A DNA stretch of 64,000 nucleotides. It comes from Saccharomycopsis fibuligera x Saccharomycopsis cf. fibuligera (Eukaryota; Ascomycota; Saccharomycetes; Ascoideales; Saccharomycopsidaceae). The translations under genes were made by a program, and so were the position numbers. Below, in pieces: positions 48,723 through 58,507 of this stretch (position 1 is the stretch's first letter; every line of letters begins with the position of its first letter). The stretch is from the NCBI GenBank assembly GCA_001936135.1, contig CP012816.1:1057501-1121500 (forward strand), read 5' to 3'. The notes under the pieces were generated by a model that searched no databases, was not told the DNA's origin, and was given only the letters and a program-made list of their open reading frames with translations.

Positions 48723-48800
48723 GTTTGCCATTAATTAACTCGATTTTTTTTTTTTTTTTAAAAAAAGAAAACTGATTTTAAATTTATTATTCTACAATAA

Positions 48801-51119
48801 TCATACGCTTAGATTCCATATTTCGCCAATAACCTCATAAAACTTCTGCGTTTTGTTATCAAATTCAATCAAATGACCGATATCAGCCAATTCCTTGGAG
48901 GATCCAAGGACATTATAAGCACACCAGCAAAAACCGGCGCATAGCTCAGTTTTTTCCCAACCAAAAGATGGCTCTCCTGCAGAGTTTTTGATTGAGTAAT
49001 CAGTAATTGGTGGTACAATAACACCATTTATTCTCGTAAAATCTTCGTAGTAATGCTTCAATAAGTTTGGTTTATTTTTGCTAGTTATTTTGAATGCTTT
49101 GTTGTATATGTCGGTGGTCCATGTACCTTTTTTGCAGTTTTGAAAACCAGAATTTATCCAAAGCAATGTCCTGTTATCTTTATCCCACACATGTGCGGGA
49201 TGTGTAGAACATATCTCACGGGATGCTTTATCTTCGATAGTGGTTATCTGACCAGCAGCACCAGCTTGATTGGCATTGAAGTAATAATTTTCATTACCGG
49301 CAAGAGATTGCCCAAGCCAGAAAAACTCTTTTTCACCCCAAACTTTATCGCTAGATACAACACCCCATAAATTTATTTCAAGACTCATAAGAATTCCAGT
49401 AAAATGAGTAGATCTTTTTAGTAGAACTAATCCGGCTTCCATAAAATGCCTTCTACCATCGCCCAAGTACCTATTCTTTAAAGTGATATCGGTAGAATGA
49501 GGTATATTGAAAACTTTTTCATCCACCATGCTAGGCATTAATTTTTTCCATAGGTTGGAATCGTAAAACCATAACAAGTCATCAAAATCTCTATCTCTAA
49601 AAAATAGTGCCCCACGTTCAGTATACTTTTCTAACCCAAATAGCTGACTAGTGGGTACTAGGGGCACAGTGTCAGTATCCATTAGTATGATCTCATCAAA
49701 AGAGGTGAACAAGTAAGCTAAAAGTTTATTAGCAAAGCTTTCAAAATAATCTAGATACTTTGTATTGATGGTATTTTTCACATCCACAAACCACAATTCT
49801 TGAACAGGAAACGTTGGGTCAATATAATCATGACGCTGGCTATCAAGAAAACTTTTACTCGCTTTAGACAACTTCAGCAAGACTTTTTTAATTGGTGCTC
49901 TAGCACAATTAACAAGGGATTTTTTTTCTTTCTCAGAGAGATCTCCTTTATGAACAACTTGAATTGGAAGTTTGTTCCCCATAATACGTAAAACCTTGAT
50001 AAGGCGCTTCAACTCATGTGCATAAGCATCATTGGCAGAAACAACAATCCCTTTACCGTTAATAGATTGCTGGAAATTGGACAAAAAGCATCCGGAAGTC
50101 TCTATATCGTCAATTTCAGTTGCCTTTTCAGGCAAATGATCTTGTTTGTCGGGATGCTTATCATTGTATAAAATATTTTCTATCAAAGGCACTCCATAAT
50201 ACACATCACCGGTCCATCTTTTGTAAACAGGTGGCTTAAATGAAAGAAATGGGAATAATAATTGTTCGGTATACTGGCACATTTGTTCACTAAATGCATT
50301 TAATGTTCTCTCTGTTGATTGCTGCTTGTTTTTTGAGGAAGATTTTAAATATTGATCCTTAAAGAAACATTTACCAAAAATTCTCAAATTTGAAATCCGC
50401 TTAAATTTGTCTTGCTCTATTTCTCTGTTTTTGGCAATTGCCTCAGAGTACTTGTGTTCAAACTCTTCAAAAACAGTTTGATTCAATTCTCCTTGAAACG
50501 AAGGAAGTAAGCTTTCTATCTCTTTCAGTGATATCTTTTTTCCTTGAGTTTTCAATTGCTTTATAATATCTTTTCTTGCATTGTCTATGAAATTCTTTTT
50601 GAGCTCCTCGAGTTTCTCCTCTTTCCAGTCTTCCATGTATGAGTCTTTATCAAAAGCCTTCGGAACGTAGTATAAATCGCTTTCAAAATCCCAGTTGGAC
50701 CGTTCAACCAAATGTAAATAGTGCAAGAACAAGTCACATTTATCATTCAAGTCAATAGAATCACTTGATAGCACATCTTTATAGCTTTTCATATAGTTTT
50801 TCAAAATACTTGAGGTTGAATTTGTATAACGGCTCAATAATTCGTCCACATTGATTTTAGAATCATCATTAGGAGGATGTGCCACTATCTTTTGCGCGAT
50901 TAGAGTGGGATTAAATAATGATACTAATTTATTTATCTCCCTTTGATCAGCTAGGACTTTAGCACTCGGATATGTTTGCGTTCTGTATGAACTATAGTAT
51001 ATCAATTGTACTATTAGTAAAATTAAGAAAACTTTCAAAACCCCAGGTACTCTAGTTGTCTTTAGTCTTTGTAATGAATATATACTATGTAGCACTCGCC
51101 TTATACTAAGGTTGACCAT
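48801..51119 (-). CDS. Alpha-1,3-mannosyltransferase, MNN1/MNT family (GT71)
   Basis: 772 residues from the ATG at 51119; an open extension of ten codons upstream lacks ATG. Type II Golgi topology: short basic cytosolic end, then an anchor at about 24-45 (VPGVLKVFLILLIVQLIYYSS), then a helical, Lys/Glu-rich stem to about 330. The GT71 core begins at GKGIVVSANDAYAHELKRLIKVLRIMG and has QELWFVDV, then the metal-binding DxD in FDEIILMDTDTVPLVP, then FFRDRDFDD and RHFMEAGLVLLKRSTH, and a Cys/Trp-rich end (CAGFCWCAYNV). The family adds terminal alpha-1,3-linked mannose to N- and O-glycans in the Golgi. Candida species carry several paralogues, so no gene symbol is given. Confidence 0.9.
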   Translation of the reverse strand: MVNLSIRRVLHSIYSLQRLKTTRVPGVLKVFLILLIVQLIYYSSYRTQTYPSAKVLADQREINKLVSLFNPTLIAQKIVAHPPNDDSKINVDELLSRYTNSTSSILKNYMKSYKDVLSSDSIDLNDKCDLFLHYLHLVERSNWDFESDLYYVPKAFDKDSYMEDWKEEKLEELKKNFIDNARKDIIKQLKTQGKKISLKEIESLLPSFQGELNQTVFEEFEHKYSEAIAKNREIEQDKFKRISNLRIFGKCFFKDQYLKSSSKNKQQSTERTLNAFSEQMCQYTEQLLFPFLSFKPPVYKRWTGDVYYGVPLIENILYNDKHPDKQDHLPEKATEIDDIETSGCFLSNFQQSINGKGIVVSANDAYAHELKRLIKVLRIMGNKLPIQVVHKGDLSEKEKKSLVNCARAPIKKVLLKLSKASKSFLDSQRHDYIDPTFPVQELWFVDVKNTINTKYLDYFESFANKLLAYLFTSFDEIILMDTDTVPLVPTSQLFGLEKYTERGALFFRDRDFDDLLWFYDSNLWKKLMPSMVDEKVFNIPHSTDITLKNRYLGDGRRHFMEAGLVLLKRSTHFTGILMSLEINLWGVVSSDKVWGEKEFFWLGQSLAGNENYYFNANQAGAAGQITTIEDKASREICSTHPAHVWDKDNRTLLWINSGFQNCKKGTWTTDIYNKAFKITSKNKPNLLKHYYEDFTRINGVIVPPITDYSIKNSAGEPSFGWEKTELCAGFCWCAYNVLGSSKELADIGHLIEFDNKTQKFYEVIGEIWNLSV

Positions 51120-51449
51120 TGTTTGAAAAAATTTAGCTTTGATAAGCAACCCCTCTTTGAATATAGCAAAACTATTGTCTTTGAAACGTTTGATGTTTCG
51201 GGGATTTCAGCAGATCAAGTTATTTTGGTTGATCGTGTCACTCCAAAATCCTGGCTCAAAACAAACGGTCATGGTAAAACGCATATGGCGTGTGACTTAT
51301 ACATATACCAGCATCACGGACCTCCCCATTTCTTTTTCAACTTTCTTTTTCTAATTTTTTTTCCTTAGGTCACTAAACAAAACAGCTTTTGTTGCCGTCT
51401 TCTTTTCCGCCAGACTATCAAACAGCTGATATTTCCTAGTAGCCTTGAC
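51120..51449. promoter_or_regulatory. Shared promoter of the mannosyltransferase and SMM1
   Basis: 330 bp between divergent ATGs, with a T-rich segment at 51339-51367 close to the SMM1 start. No other feature seen. Confidence 0.5.
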
Positions 51450-52691
51450 ATGACAAGCATTTTAAAAATGGGCGTGAATTATACTGGCAAATTTGTTTTG
51501 GCGCCTATGGTGAGGGTCGGGGAGCTCCCTACCAGACTATTAGCGTTAAAGTACGGTGCTGATTTGGTTTGGGGACCCGAGATAATCGACAAGAAGATCT
51601 TGACTTTCAAAAGAGTCGAAAATAAAGACTTGGGCACTATAGATTTTATTACATCGAGGGAAGGCCAGGGAAAAAAAGGAGTTGAGAATGTATCATTTAG
51701 AACACACAGAGAAACAGAAAAAGGCAAATTGATTTTTCAATTGGGTACTGCTGATCCTGATTTGGCAGTGAAGGCCGCCAATATAATAATTGATGATGTT
51801 GATGGCTTAGATATTAATGCTGGATGCCCTAAACACTTTTCTATCCATGCAGGAATGGGTGCTGCTTTGCTTAGAACCCCGGAGTTGTTGTGTGAGATTT
51901 TGGAAAGATTAGTGATGGAAGTTGGCAAACCAAAGAATAAACCTATCAGTGTCAAGATACGAATCTTGGAAAATAAGGAAGAAACATTAGACCTTGTCGA
52001 CAGGCTACTCAAGACCGGTATTTCCAATTTAACAGTGCATTGCAGAACAAGAGAAATGAGAAATAGACAGAGCCCAATAAGAGATTACTTGCCATTTATT
52101 ATACCGAAATGCAAAGAGCACAATGTAAGTTTTATCATCAACGGAGCAGTTAAGAGCTATCAAGAATACAAAGACTTGCAGAAACAGTATGGGGATGAAG
52201 TTGGTGTTATGATTGCTGAAGCTGCCGAATCCAATCCTACCGTTTTCTCAAAGACACCACTAAACTGGGCTAAAGCTGCAAAAGAGTTAAACCAATACAG
52301 CAATCAATTCAACAATCATGTTGGAAACACAAAATTTTGTTTGAGTAGGATTATCCCAGGGAAATCAAAAGTGTATCAGCAAATTAGTAGGGCTAAGACT
52401 CAAGAAGATTTGAACGTCGCATTGAACAACTTGCGTGATGATGGGTTGTTGGATAACGAAGAACACAAGACGAAGAAAACAGGCAAGATGGGAAAAATTC
52501 AAGCTAACACAGAAGTGGAGAAAAAGAAAGTTGACGAGAAAGAAATTGAGAAAAAAGACGCTAATGAAAGCATTAAGAAGAGAACGATAGAGGAATCTGC
52601 CGAAGTCAATGTTACTGTAGACAGTAAAAAGTTGAAGATTGATGAACTGTTTGCGAGTCAAATCGTTACTTCCACTAGTACTGAAGCTTAG
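51450..52691 (+). CDS. SMM1: tRNA-dihydrouridine(20) synthase
   Basis: 413 residues. The FMN-binding TIM barrel begins GKFVLAPMVRVGELPTRLLALKYGADLVWGPEIIDKKI, followed by KLIFQLGTADPDLA and the catalytic loop LDINAGCPKHFSIHAGMGAALL with catalytic Cys126. Later barrel motifs ISVKIRI, LTVHCRTREMRNR and FIINGAVKS are present, the HCR...MR element being diagnostic for the Dus2/Smm1 subgroup that reduces uridine 20 in the D loop of tRNA. The C-terminus is Lys/Glu-rich and ends with a basic SKKLKIDE patch comparable to Saccharomyces Smm1. ATG 51450 has a second in-frame ATG six codons later. The protein probably acts in cytosol or nucleus. Confidence 0.94.
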   Translation: MTSILKMGVNYTGKFVLAPMVRVGELPTRLLALKYGADLVWGPEIIDKKILTFKRVENKDLGTIDFITSREGQGKKGVENVSFRTHRETEKGKLIFQLGTADPDLAVKAANIIIDDVDGLDINAGCPKHFSIHAGMGAALLRTPELLCEILERLVMEVGKPKNKPISVKIRILENKEETLDLVDRLLKTGISNLTVHCRTREMRNRQSPIRDYLPFIIPKCKEHNVSFIINGAVKSYQEYKDLQKQYGDEVGVMIAEAAESNPTVFSKTPLNWAKAAKELNQYSNQFNNHVGNTKFCLSRIIPGKSKVYQQISRAKTQEDLNVALNNLRDDGLLDNEEHKTKKTGKMGKIQANTEVEKKKVDEKEIEKKDANESIKKRTIEESAEVNVTVDSKKLKIDELFASQIVTSTSTEA

Positions 52692-53046
52692 TGCTGTTTA
52701 TAGAGTTTTGTGATGTGATAAGGTACAGCTTATTTTTAGTTTGTTTTTGACTCATAATTTGTTGTAAACAGCAAAAGATAGTGGCTATTCTTTGATCATC
52801 GTGGTGACTATTACGAGTAAACCTTTTGCTAAGGTGCAAACATGCATCACATGACTTTTTTTTTTGCTTTTTTCTCTTTGCTGCAAGTTCACAGCATGAG
52901 CGAAAATTGAGAAATTTCAATTTTTTCTCTTTTGTTCAATTTATTAGTCAAAACCCCAGATTTGTCATCGCATCTCTTCTGCCTTTAGTATTTCAAGCCA
53001 ACACATAAATATCTAAGAATATAAAAAAATAAATAAGACGCCAGAT
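52692..53046 (+). promoter_or_regulatory. HIS7 promoter region
   Basis: 355 bp between the SMM1 stop and the HIS7 ATG. It carries a perfect Gcn4 palindrome and a T-rich stretch at 52856-52872. Confidence 0.6.
52748..52754. promoter_or_regulatory. Gcn4 binding site TGACTCA
   Basis: Perfect palindromic TGACTCA about 293 bp before the HIS7 ATG. In yeasts Gcn4 activates HIS genes through this site; the position is within the usual promoter range. Confidence 0.65.
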
Positions 53047-54834
53047 ATGGACAATAAAACAGTATACGTGGTAGACGTTGATAGCGGTAACTTACAATCT
53101 TTGCAAAATGCTATTGAGCACCTCGGTTACTCTGTTATCTACATTACCAACGGCGCTGATCTTAGCAAGTTGCTCTCAAAAGCATCAGAATCCAATGACA
53201 ACAGCCTCAAGTTGATCTTGCCAGGTGTTGGCAACTACGGCCATTTTGTCAAACAGTTAGAACTCAAACATTTTAGAGCTCCATTGCAACAATATATTGC
53301 CTCTGGACGTCCATTGATGGGCATCTGTGTTGGTTTGCAAGCTTTGTTCGAATCAAGTGAAGAAGATGACAATGCTTCTCAGGGATTAGGATACGTGAAA
53401 AACGTTCGATTAGTTAGGTTTAAAGACACTACTAAATCTGTGCCTCACATTGGTTGGAACAACACCGCTGGTCTATACTTGGGTGATAGCTTCAGTAACG
53501 ATGAAACCCGTTTTGAAAATAGTAAAGAGTACGAATTGTTTGGCATAAATGCTGAACAGAGGTATTACTTTGTTCACTCTTATGCTGCCATTATTTCGGA
53601 TGCTGAGGTCCGCACTCTTATTGAAGATGGGTTTGATTTATCAGTGGCACAATACGGCAACGAGAAATTCGTTGCTGCTGTTAGCAAGGGCAATGTTGTC
53701 GCTACACAGTTCCACCCAGAGAAATCCGGTGCCGCTGGTATCAAGATCATTAATGCCTTTTTGAATGGCGAAAAGCTTGTTAAAGTGACTAGTGCTAGTG
53801 ATGCTGCTGCCGCTGCTGCTAAATCTCAATCTCAACAGAATCTTAATGGACTCACTTACAGAATCATTGCCTGTCTTGATGTAAGAACCAATGATCAAGG
53901 TGACTTGGTAGTCACTAAAGGTGACCAATATGATGTGCGTGAGAAATCCGTCACTAAAGATGGTAATAATAATGTGCGTAATTTGGGTAAGCCAGTGAAA
54001 CTTGCTGAAGATTATTACAAACAAGGTGCTGACGAAATCACTTTTTTGAACATTACATCTTTTAGAGACTGTCCATTACAGGACTTGCCAATGTTGGATG
54101 TGTTGAAAGAAGCCAGTAAAACTATTTTTGTTCCATTGACTGTAGGTGGTGGCATCCGTGATTTTAAACAACCGAGTGGCGAAATTGTCAGTTCATTGAA
54201 AGTGGCAGAAATCTATTTCAAATCTGGAGCTGACAAAGTTAGTATTGGTTCTGATGCAGTTTACACTGCAGAGAGATTTTATGCTAATGGTGGAAAAGGG
54301 GATGGAAAGTCACCAATTGAATTAATTTCTAAAAATTACGGTATCCAAGCAGTGGTAATCTCAGTTGATCCAAAAAGAAAATATGTTGCTGATGCCATTA
54401 ACAGTCCAGAAGCCAAAAAATTTAAATTGATCAAAACTAATACACCTGGTCCTAATGGTGAAGCATACTGTTACTATCAAGTCAGTGTTAAAGGTGGTCG
54501 TGAATTTTCAGATAAAATTGGTGCATATGAGCTCGTCACTGCTTGTGAAAAGCTTGGAGCTGGTGAAATTTTATTGAACTGTATTGACAAAGATGGTTCC
54601 AACTCAGGATACGATTTGGAATTAGTTGATCTTATCAAGAAGTCAGTCAAAATTCCAGTGATTGCTAGCTCGGGTGCCGGTAAACCAGAACATTTTCTCG
54701 AAGTTTTTCAAGAAACAGGGGTTGATGCCGCATTGGGAGCTGGTATGTTTCACAGAGGGGAATACAAGGTATTAGATGTTAAAAATTACCTTAATGAAAA
54801 CAATTACGCTGTTAGATACGATTTGCAATCATGA
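53047..54834 (+). CDS. HIS7: Imidazole glycerol phosphate synthase, bifunctional (glutamine amidotransferase plus cyclase)
   Basis: 595 residues. Residues 1-240 are the class I glutamine amidotransferase: [52 protein letters not shown] with nucleophile Cys94, and [11 protein letters not shown] with His223 and Glu225. An Ala-rich linker joins it to the HisF barrel: [78 protein letters not shown] and [14 protein letters not shown]. The fused yeast enzyme uses glutamine-derived ammonia to turn PRFAR into imidazole glycerol phosphate and AICAR, linking histidine and purine synthesis. Length compares with 552 in Saccharomyces, the extra residues lying in linker and loops. Confidence 0.97.
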   Translation: MDNKTVYVVDVDSGNLQSLQNAIEHLGYSVIYITNGADLSKLLSKASESNDNSLKLILPGVGNYGHFVKQLELKHFRAPLQQYIASGRPLMGICVGLQALFESSEEDDNASQGLGYVKNVRLVRFKDTTKSVPHIGWNNTAGLYLGDSFSNDETRFENSKEYELFGINAEQRYYFVHSYAAIISDAEVRTLIEDGFDLSVAQYGNEKFVAAVSKGNVVATQFHPEKSGAAGIKIINAFLNGEKLVKVTSASDAAAAAAKSQSQQNLNGLTYRIIACLDVRTNDQGDLVVTKGDQYDVREKSVTKDGNNNVRNLGKPVKLAEDYYKQGADEITFLNITSFRDCPLQDLPMLDVLKEASKTIFVPLTVGGGIRDFKQPSGEIVSSLKVAEIYFKSGADKVSIGSDAVYTAERFYANGGKGDGKSPIELISKNYGIQAVVISVDPKRKYVADAINSPEAKKFKLIKTNTPGPNGEAYCYYQVSVKGGREFSDKIGAYELVTACEKLGAGEILLNCIDKDGSNSGYDLELVDLIKKSVKIPVIASSGAGKPEHFLEVFQETGVDAALGAGMFHRGEYKVLDVKNYLNENNYAVRYDLQS

Positions 54835-55004
54835 TATAGAGGCTTAGCATTCTTTAGACTAATAAAACAACGATAAACTATTTGAAGCTTTGAATAAGTA
54901 AAATGTTGATTTTGGTATGTTTATGTATAGAATTTTGAGATCTATACTTTGGCTTGTGTGTATATTCAGATTAGTATCTAGTACAACTTTAGGCAAACAC
55001 ATAC

Positions 55005-55489
55005 TTTTTTTTTTTTTTTTTTTTTTTTTCACACACAAGGTCGGTTTGTTAACTACTCACAAACGATAGAAAATAGAATCTTACAAACTTATCTATATAG
55101 CATATACAGTATAGTTCAATTGTTATTATCTAGGGAAACTTATAAGTAAAAACGCCGTTTGTATTGTAAAGTTAGTAGCTTTAGCTGAGTTGAGATATGT
55201 CTAGAGGACATCATAGTTTTGACGGCTCTTGTATTGATTTAGTATATTTTATTGTCAATATCGACAGGTAAAAAGAAAGGGTCTCACTTCAATACTATCT
55301 TCTACTCATCAAGATAACGGTGTTAACGGTGTCGTCTAATTTATTTGCGTTGTGATATAATAAACAAGGCTGGAGATCGGAACAGTTTTCCGATTGAAGT
55401 CCATGTCATGCCATAGGCGAGAGTATTTGATGTTCTGTATTTGCTCTCTGGTACCACTAGATAGAAGGACGAGACTGTCCCAGCTCAAT
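55005..55489 (-). mobile_element. 3' end of a non-LTR retrotransposon (LINE), copy B, with 25-nt poly(A) tail
   Basis: Inverse copy of the 48.2-kb element: 460 bp at 55030-55489 plus 25 T on the plus strand (55005-55029), that is poly(A) on the element strand. Its 5' end is 30 bp from the 3' end of tRNA-Val. Identity to copy A is above 99 percent by eye, so at least one insertion is recent. It is truncated at the point where homology with copy A stops. The sequences just past both tails share GTTTGCC, which may be chance or a target preference. Confidence 0.65.
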
Positions 55490-55519
55490 ACACAAATTTC
55501 CAAAAAAACAAAAAAAAAC

Positions 55520-55593
55520 TGATTTCGCCCAGGATCGAACTGGGGACGTTCTGCGTGTTAAGCAGATGCCATAACCAACTAGACCACGAAACC
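55520..55593 (-). tRNA. tRNA-Val(AAC)
   Basis: 74 nt, no intron. Acceptor GGTTTCG pairs with CGAAATC plus discriminator A; D arm GGTCTAGTTGGTTATGGC; anticodon loop TTAACAC within stem TCTGC/GCAGA, anticodon AAC; T arm CCCAG TTCGATC CTGGG. It is nearly identical to Saccharomyces tRNA-Val(AAC). A T9 run follows as terminator. Confidence 0.97.
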
Positions 55594-56003
55594 AACTTTG
55601 TCTTTTTTGGGTTTTAAGTAAGACAAATATGAGAAAACTTCTAATAAAAATCAGCTGATATCCGAGGTATTTAATTATTGTTATTAACATATACCCGAGG
55701 GTTATTCATGTGACTCAAGTTCGAGAAAATTTTTTCTCCTACATTCTTTGCCCTGAGTGGGAGTGAAAGACGAACGAAAGAGAAAGAAAAAAAGGTGAAG
55801 CTTTGAAAGTTGACGAATTTTTCAAGAAAAGGGTGCTTTTTTGAATAGCAGCTAGTTGCAATATTAGTATAGCAGTGATTGAGATTGAGTTTATTATACC
55901 TGGTTACATTACCACGCATCCGGTTGAAAGTGTTAGATAGTATAGAGCAGAAAGGTTAGCATACCAATTAAAATATAATTAGTATCATAAAATAATATTA
56001 AAT
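55594..56003. other. TIM23 promoter region
   Basis: 410 bp between tRNA-Val and the TIM23 ATG. No further feature recognised. Confidence 0.55.
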
Positions 56004-56663
56004 ATGTCATTTTTGTGGGGAGGCAAAAAAGAACAACCAGAACAGAAACATCAAGAAGACTTGTCGTTATCACCTGCTGGTGCTCAGGATAGATTAGGAT
56101 TTGATCCAAGTTCAGTCTCCAATATCAATAATGTCATTGCTCCCGGTGTGTTTGATGCTGCCAAGTTGCATCCATTGGCTGAATTGGACAAAGGTGTCGA
56201 ATTCTTAGACATTGAAGGTGAATCAATTTCTAGTGATGAAGGTGCCCAAAATGGTTTCTTGCCATCTAGAGGTTTTAACGATGATTTATGTTATGGTACC
56301 GGTACCGTGTACTTGGGTGCTTTATCTGTTGGTGGTGTTTTCGGCTTCCTCGAAGGGGTGAAGAATATTCCAGCTGGTACTACTTCCAACAAGTTGAGAT
56401 TGAATACTGTTCTTAATCACATCACTAAAAGGGGCCCATTTATGGGTAATAGTGCCGGTGTGTTGGCCATCACTTATAATATAATAAATTCTTCCATTGG
56501 TTATTTCAGAGGCAGACACGATGACTACAGTTCTTTGGTTTCTGGTTTCTTAACTGGTGCTCTTTTTAAGAGTAGCAAAGGATTGAGACCAATGGGTGTC
56601 AGCGCTGGGTTGATGACTGGTGTCGCTGCTGGTTGGTGTGCTCTCAAAAGATTGGCAAATTAA
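56004..56663 (+). CDS. TIM23: Mitochondrial import inner membrane translocase subunit Tim23
   Basis: 219 residues, matching the usual 222. Residues 1-95 are the soluble intermembrane-space receptor part (SFLWGGKKEQPE at the start, then LSPAGAQDRLGFDP and LHPLAELDKGVEFLDIE). The PRAT-type membrane part follows with four hydrophobic segments: GTGTVYLGALSVGGVFGFLEG, then FMGNSAGVLAITYNIINSS, LVSGFLTGALFKS and GVSAGLMTGVAAGWCAL. Tim23 is the channel subunit of the presequence translocase. Every Leu codon is TTG, TTA, CTC or CTT; there is no in-frame CTG, consistent with a CUG-reassigned yeast. The ATG at 56004 gives the conserved N-terminus. Confidence 0.96.
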   Translation: MSFLWGGKKEQPEQKHQEDLSLSPAGAQDRLGFDPSSVSNINNVIAPGVFDAAKLHPLAELDKGVEFLDIEGESISSDEGAQNGFLPSRGFNDDLCYGTGTVYLGALSVGGVFGFLEGVKNIPAGTTSNKLRLNTVLNHITKRGPFMGNSAGVLAITYNIINSSIGYFRGRHDDYSSLVSGFLTGALFKSSKGLRPMGVSAGLMTGVAAGWCALKRLAN

Positions 56664-57466
56664 GTTTGCTAGTCATTTATTCAGTCAGTCAATTAGTCAG
56701 TCAGCTAGTCATGATTTAGTCATTTCTTGAAAGAAGAAAAAAGAATGGGGTTTCCAATGAACAAAACTGTATTTTTATCAAATTTATAATCATTATTTTC
56801 GTTGCATGATAAATCATTAATTACGAGACTCTCATTTCTCATACATCTAAAAACAGATATTTTAAGTGGTGTGCATATGTTGCGTATACCAAATCATCAA
56901 TTAGCGTTTGGTTTCGGCACCTTTTAAACAAACTTCCTTATCATCTGTCCTTTTCTATTATTTCTCTCATCATCATATTTTACCTTCTGTATGCTCATTT
57001 CCTTTTTTTGTTGTTTGTCTTTTTTGTTTTACTTTTCTACTTTTTTTTTCTTCCATCTTATGACTCTATTTGGCCCTTTACATTTATCTCTATACTATCT
57101 TTCTACACTTTGGCAAAACTTACAATCATCATGTATATATGTATACCATTTTTTGAGTAAATGGTGTGTTCAATCAATGACAATTTGTGTATTACAGCTT
57201 AAAATTAAAAAACAAAAGCAAAAGCACAGTACGTTACTTAAGGTCTCTACAGCTTATCTGTTTTTTTCTGGAAAGAACAACATAATGTAATTAATGAACG
57301 CTTAACGATTTTAAACAAAGCTCGTAAAATTCATAATTTTGCTATGTAACAAAACTGAAGTACAACAATAATTAATAAAAAGAAGTCTCTGAAATGAACA
57401 TAAAAATATTTAACAACATTAATAGGAGGGATAGAGAAATGGAAAAAATAAATAAGACTGTTTGTT
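56664..57466. other. Convergent 3' flanks
   Basis: 803 bp between convergent genes, T-rich in 56990-57060. It begins with short CAGTCA/TAGTCA-like repeats (56672-56725). No gene recognised. Confidence 0.55.
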
Positions 57467-58507
57467 CTAACCTCTCACTCTTTGCTTCTTAGCCAACTTA
57501 CGCTGTTGCTTTTCTCTTTGCTTTCTCTCCAACTTTTCCAATTCCTTTGGGTTCATATTTCTCAATTGTTCTTTTTGTTTCTTCAATTCTTCTAATTTTT
57601 TCTCTTCCAATTGGTCTTTTCTGTCTTGTTCAATCAATTTTTCCAATTTTTTGATTTCTGCATCTCTAACCTTGTTGATTTTCTTTACGACTTCGGTTCT
57701 CATTTTAAATTTTTTGGAAGACACGACATCAATGAGCTCAATAAATTGGTTAATAATCTTGGAGGTTCTTTCCAAGCTGTTTGGGTCTGATTTCAAATGC
57801 AATTTCAAAATAGCTCTAAACTGTGGTTTAGTTTCCTTCAAGTCAAATGGATGGACTGGTGATTGATCAGTAAAGGCCAACAATTTCAACAAGTCACCAG
57901 ATTGATCTAAAACTTGTTTCAATTCCTCGGAGTAAAGCAACTCATTGATTTCTGGGGATTCAGACATGTATACAAACTGTAATGGCAATTTTTCAGAATC
58001 AGTGGTCTTGGTCAAAGATAAGTAGTAATTGTCTTTTCTTTCCTTGTTCATGTTGTCCTTGTTAACAATCGCGAAAATGAATGGATCAAGAGTAACATCT
58101 GGATGCACATTAGCCACAATTTGAATTTCATCTTCAGCAGCATCAACAGTTTGTGAAAAAAAACTGAAGACGTTTTCCATGAGCCACATGGTGAAATTTT
58201 GTCTAGCCTGCAAAGTCACCTTAATAATGAAGCGAGAAATGTTAATTCTACCAGTAGCATAAGAGACAAAATGTTGTTCGTCATCCTTAATGAATAACTT
58301 ACGAGGCGTCACTCCGACCTGATAGAATTGCTCCTGCAATTTTTCTGCCTCGAAGGCAATGAATTTCTGGAACTTAGTATCGTTCCAGTAGTTGCCAAAC
58401 ACGTACAACAACACTGTGGCCAAAGTCAAGGTGATAACAACACCTTCCATTTTCCAATTGTGGGCAAGTATTCTGTCCCTAACCCCGGTTAAGTATGCTT
58501 CCAACAT
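57467..58507 (-). CDS. UPF0674 ER membrane protein, YNR021W / CCDC47-like
   Basis: 346 residues from the ATG at 58507. One membrane segment lies at about 21-40 (MEGVVITLTLATVLLYVFGNY). A globular DUF1682-type region follows (FYQVGVTPRKLFIKDDEQHFVSYATGRINISRFIIKVTL, then WLMENVFSFF and DVTLDPFIFAIVNKDNMNKERKDNYYLSLTKTTDSEKLP). The C-terminal 75 residues are a highly charged Lys/Glu/Gln coiled coil ending in KQREKQQRKLAKKQRVRG. This layout matches Saccharomyces YNR021W and animal CCDC47, a subunit of the ER PAT complex that helps multi-span membrane protein folding at the translocon. The basic tail could contact ribosomes, as proposed for CCDC47; in yeast the role is not established. Confidence 0.82.
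   Translation of the reverse strand: MLEAYLTGVRDRILAHNWKMEGVVITLTLATVLLYVFGNYWNDTKFQKFIAFEAEKLQEQFYQVGVTPRKLFIKDDEQHFVSYATGRINISRFIIKVTLQARQNFTMWLMENVFSFFSQTVDAAEDEIQIVANVHPDVTLDPFIFAIVNKDNMNKERKDNYYLSLTKTTDSEKLPLQFVYMSESPEINELLYSEELKQVLDQSGDLLKLLAFTDQSPVHPFDLKETKPQFRAILKLHLKSDPNSLERTSKIINQFIELIDVVSSKKFKMRTEVVKKINKVRDAEIKKLEKLIEQDRKDQLEEKKLEELKKQKEQLRNMNPKELEKLERKQREKQQRKLAKKQRVRG

Noticed and set aside
48223-55489. Inverted 460-bp repeats as centromere arms
   Set aside because: The interval contains three ordinary genes, and both repeats end in poly(A), which fits retroposition rather than a centromere core.
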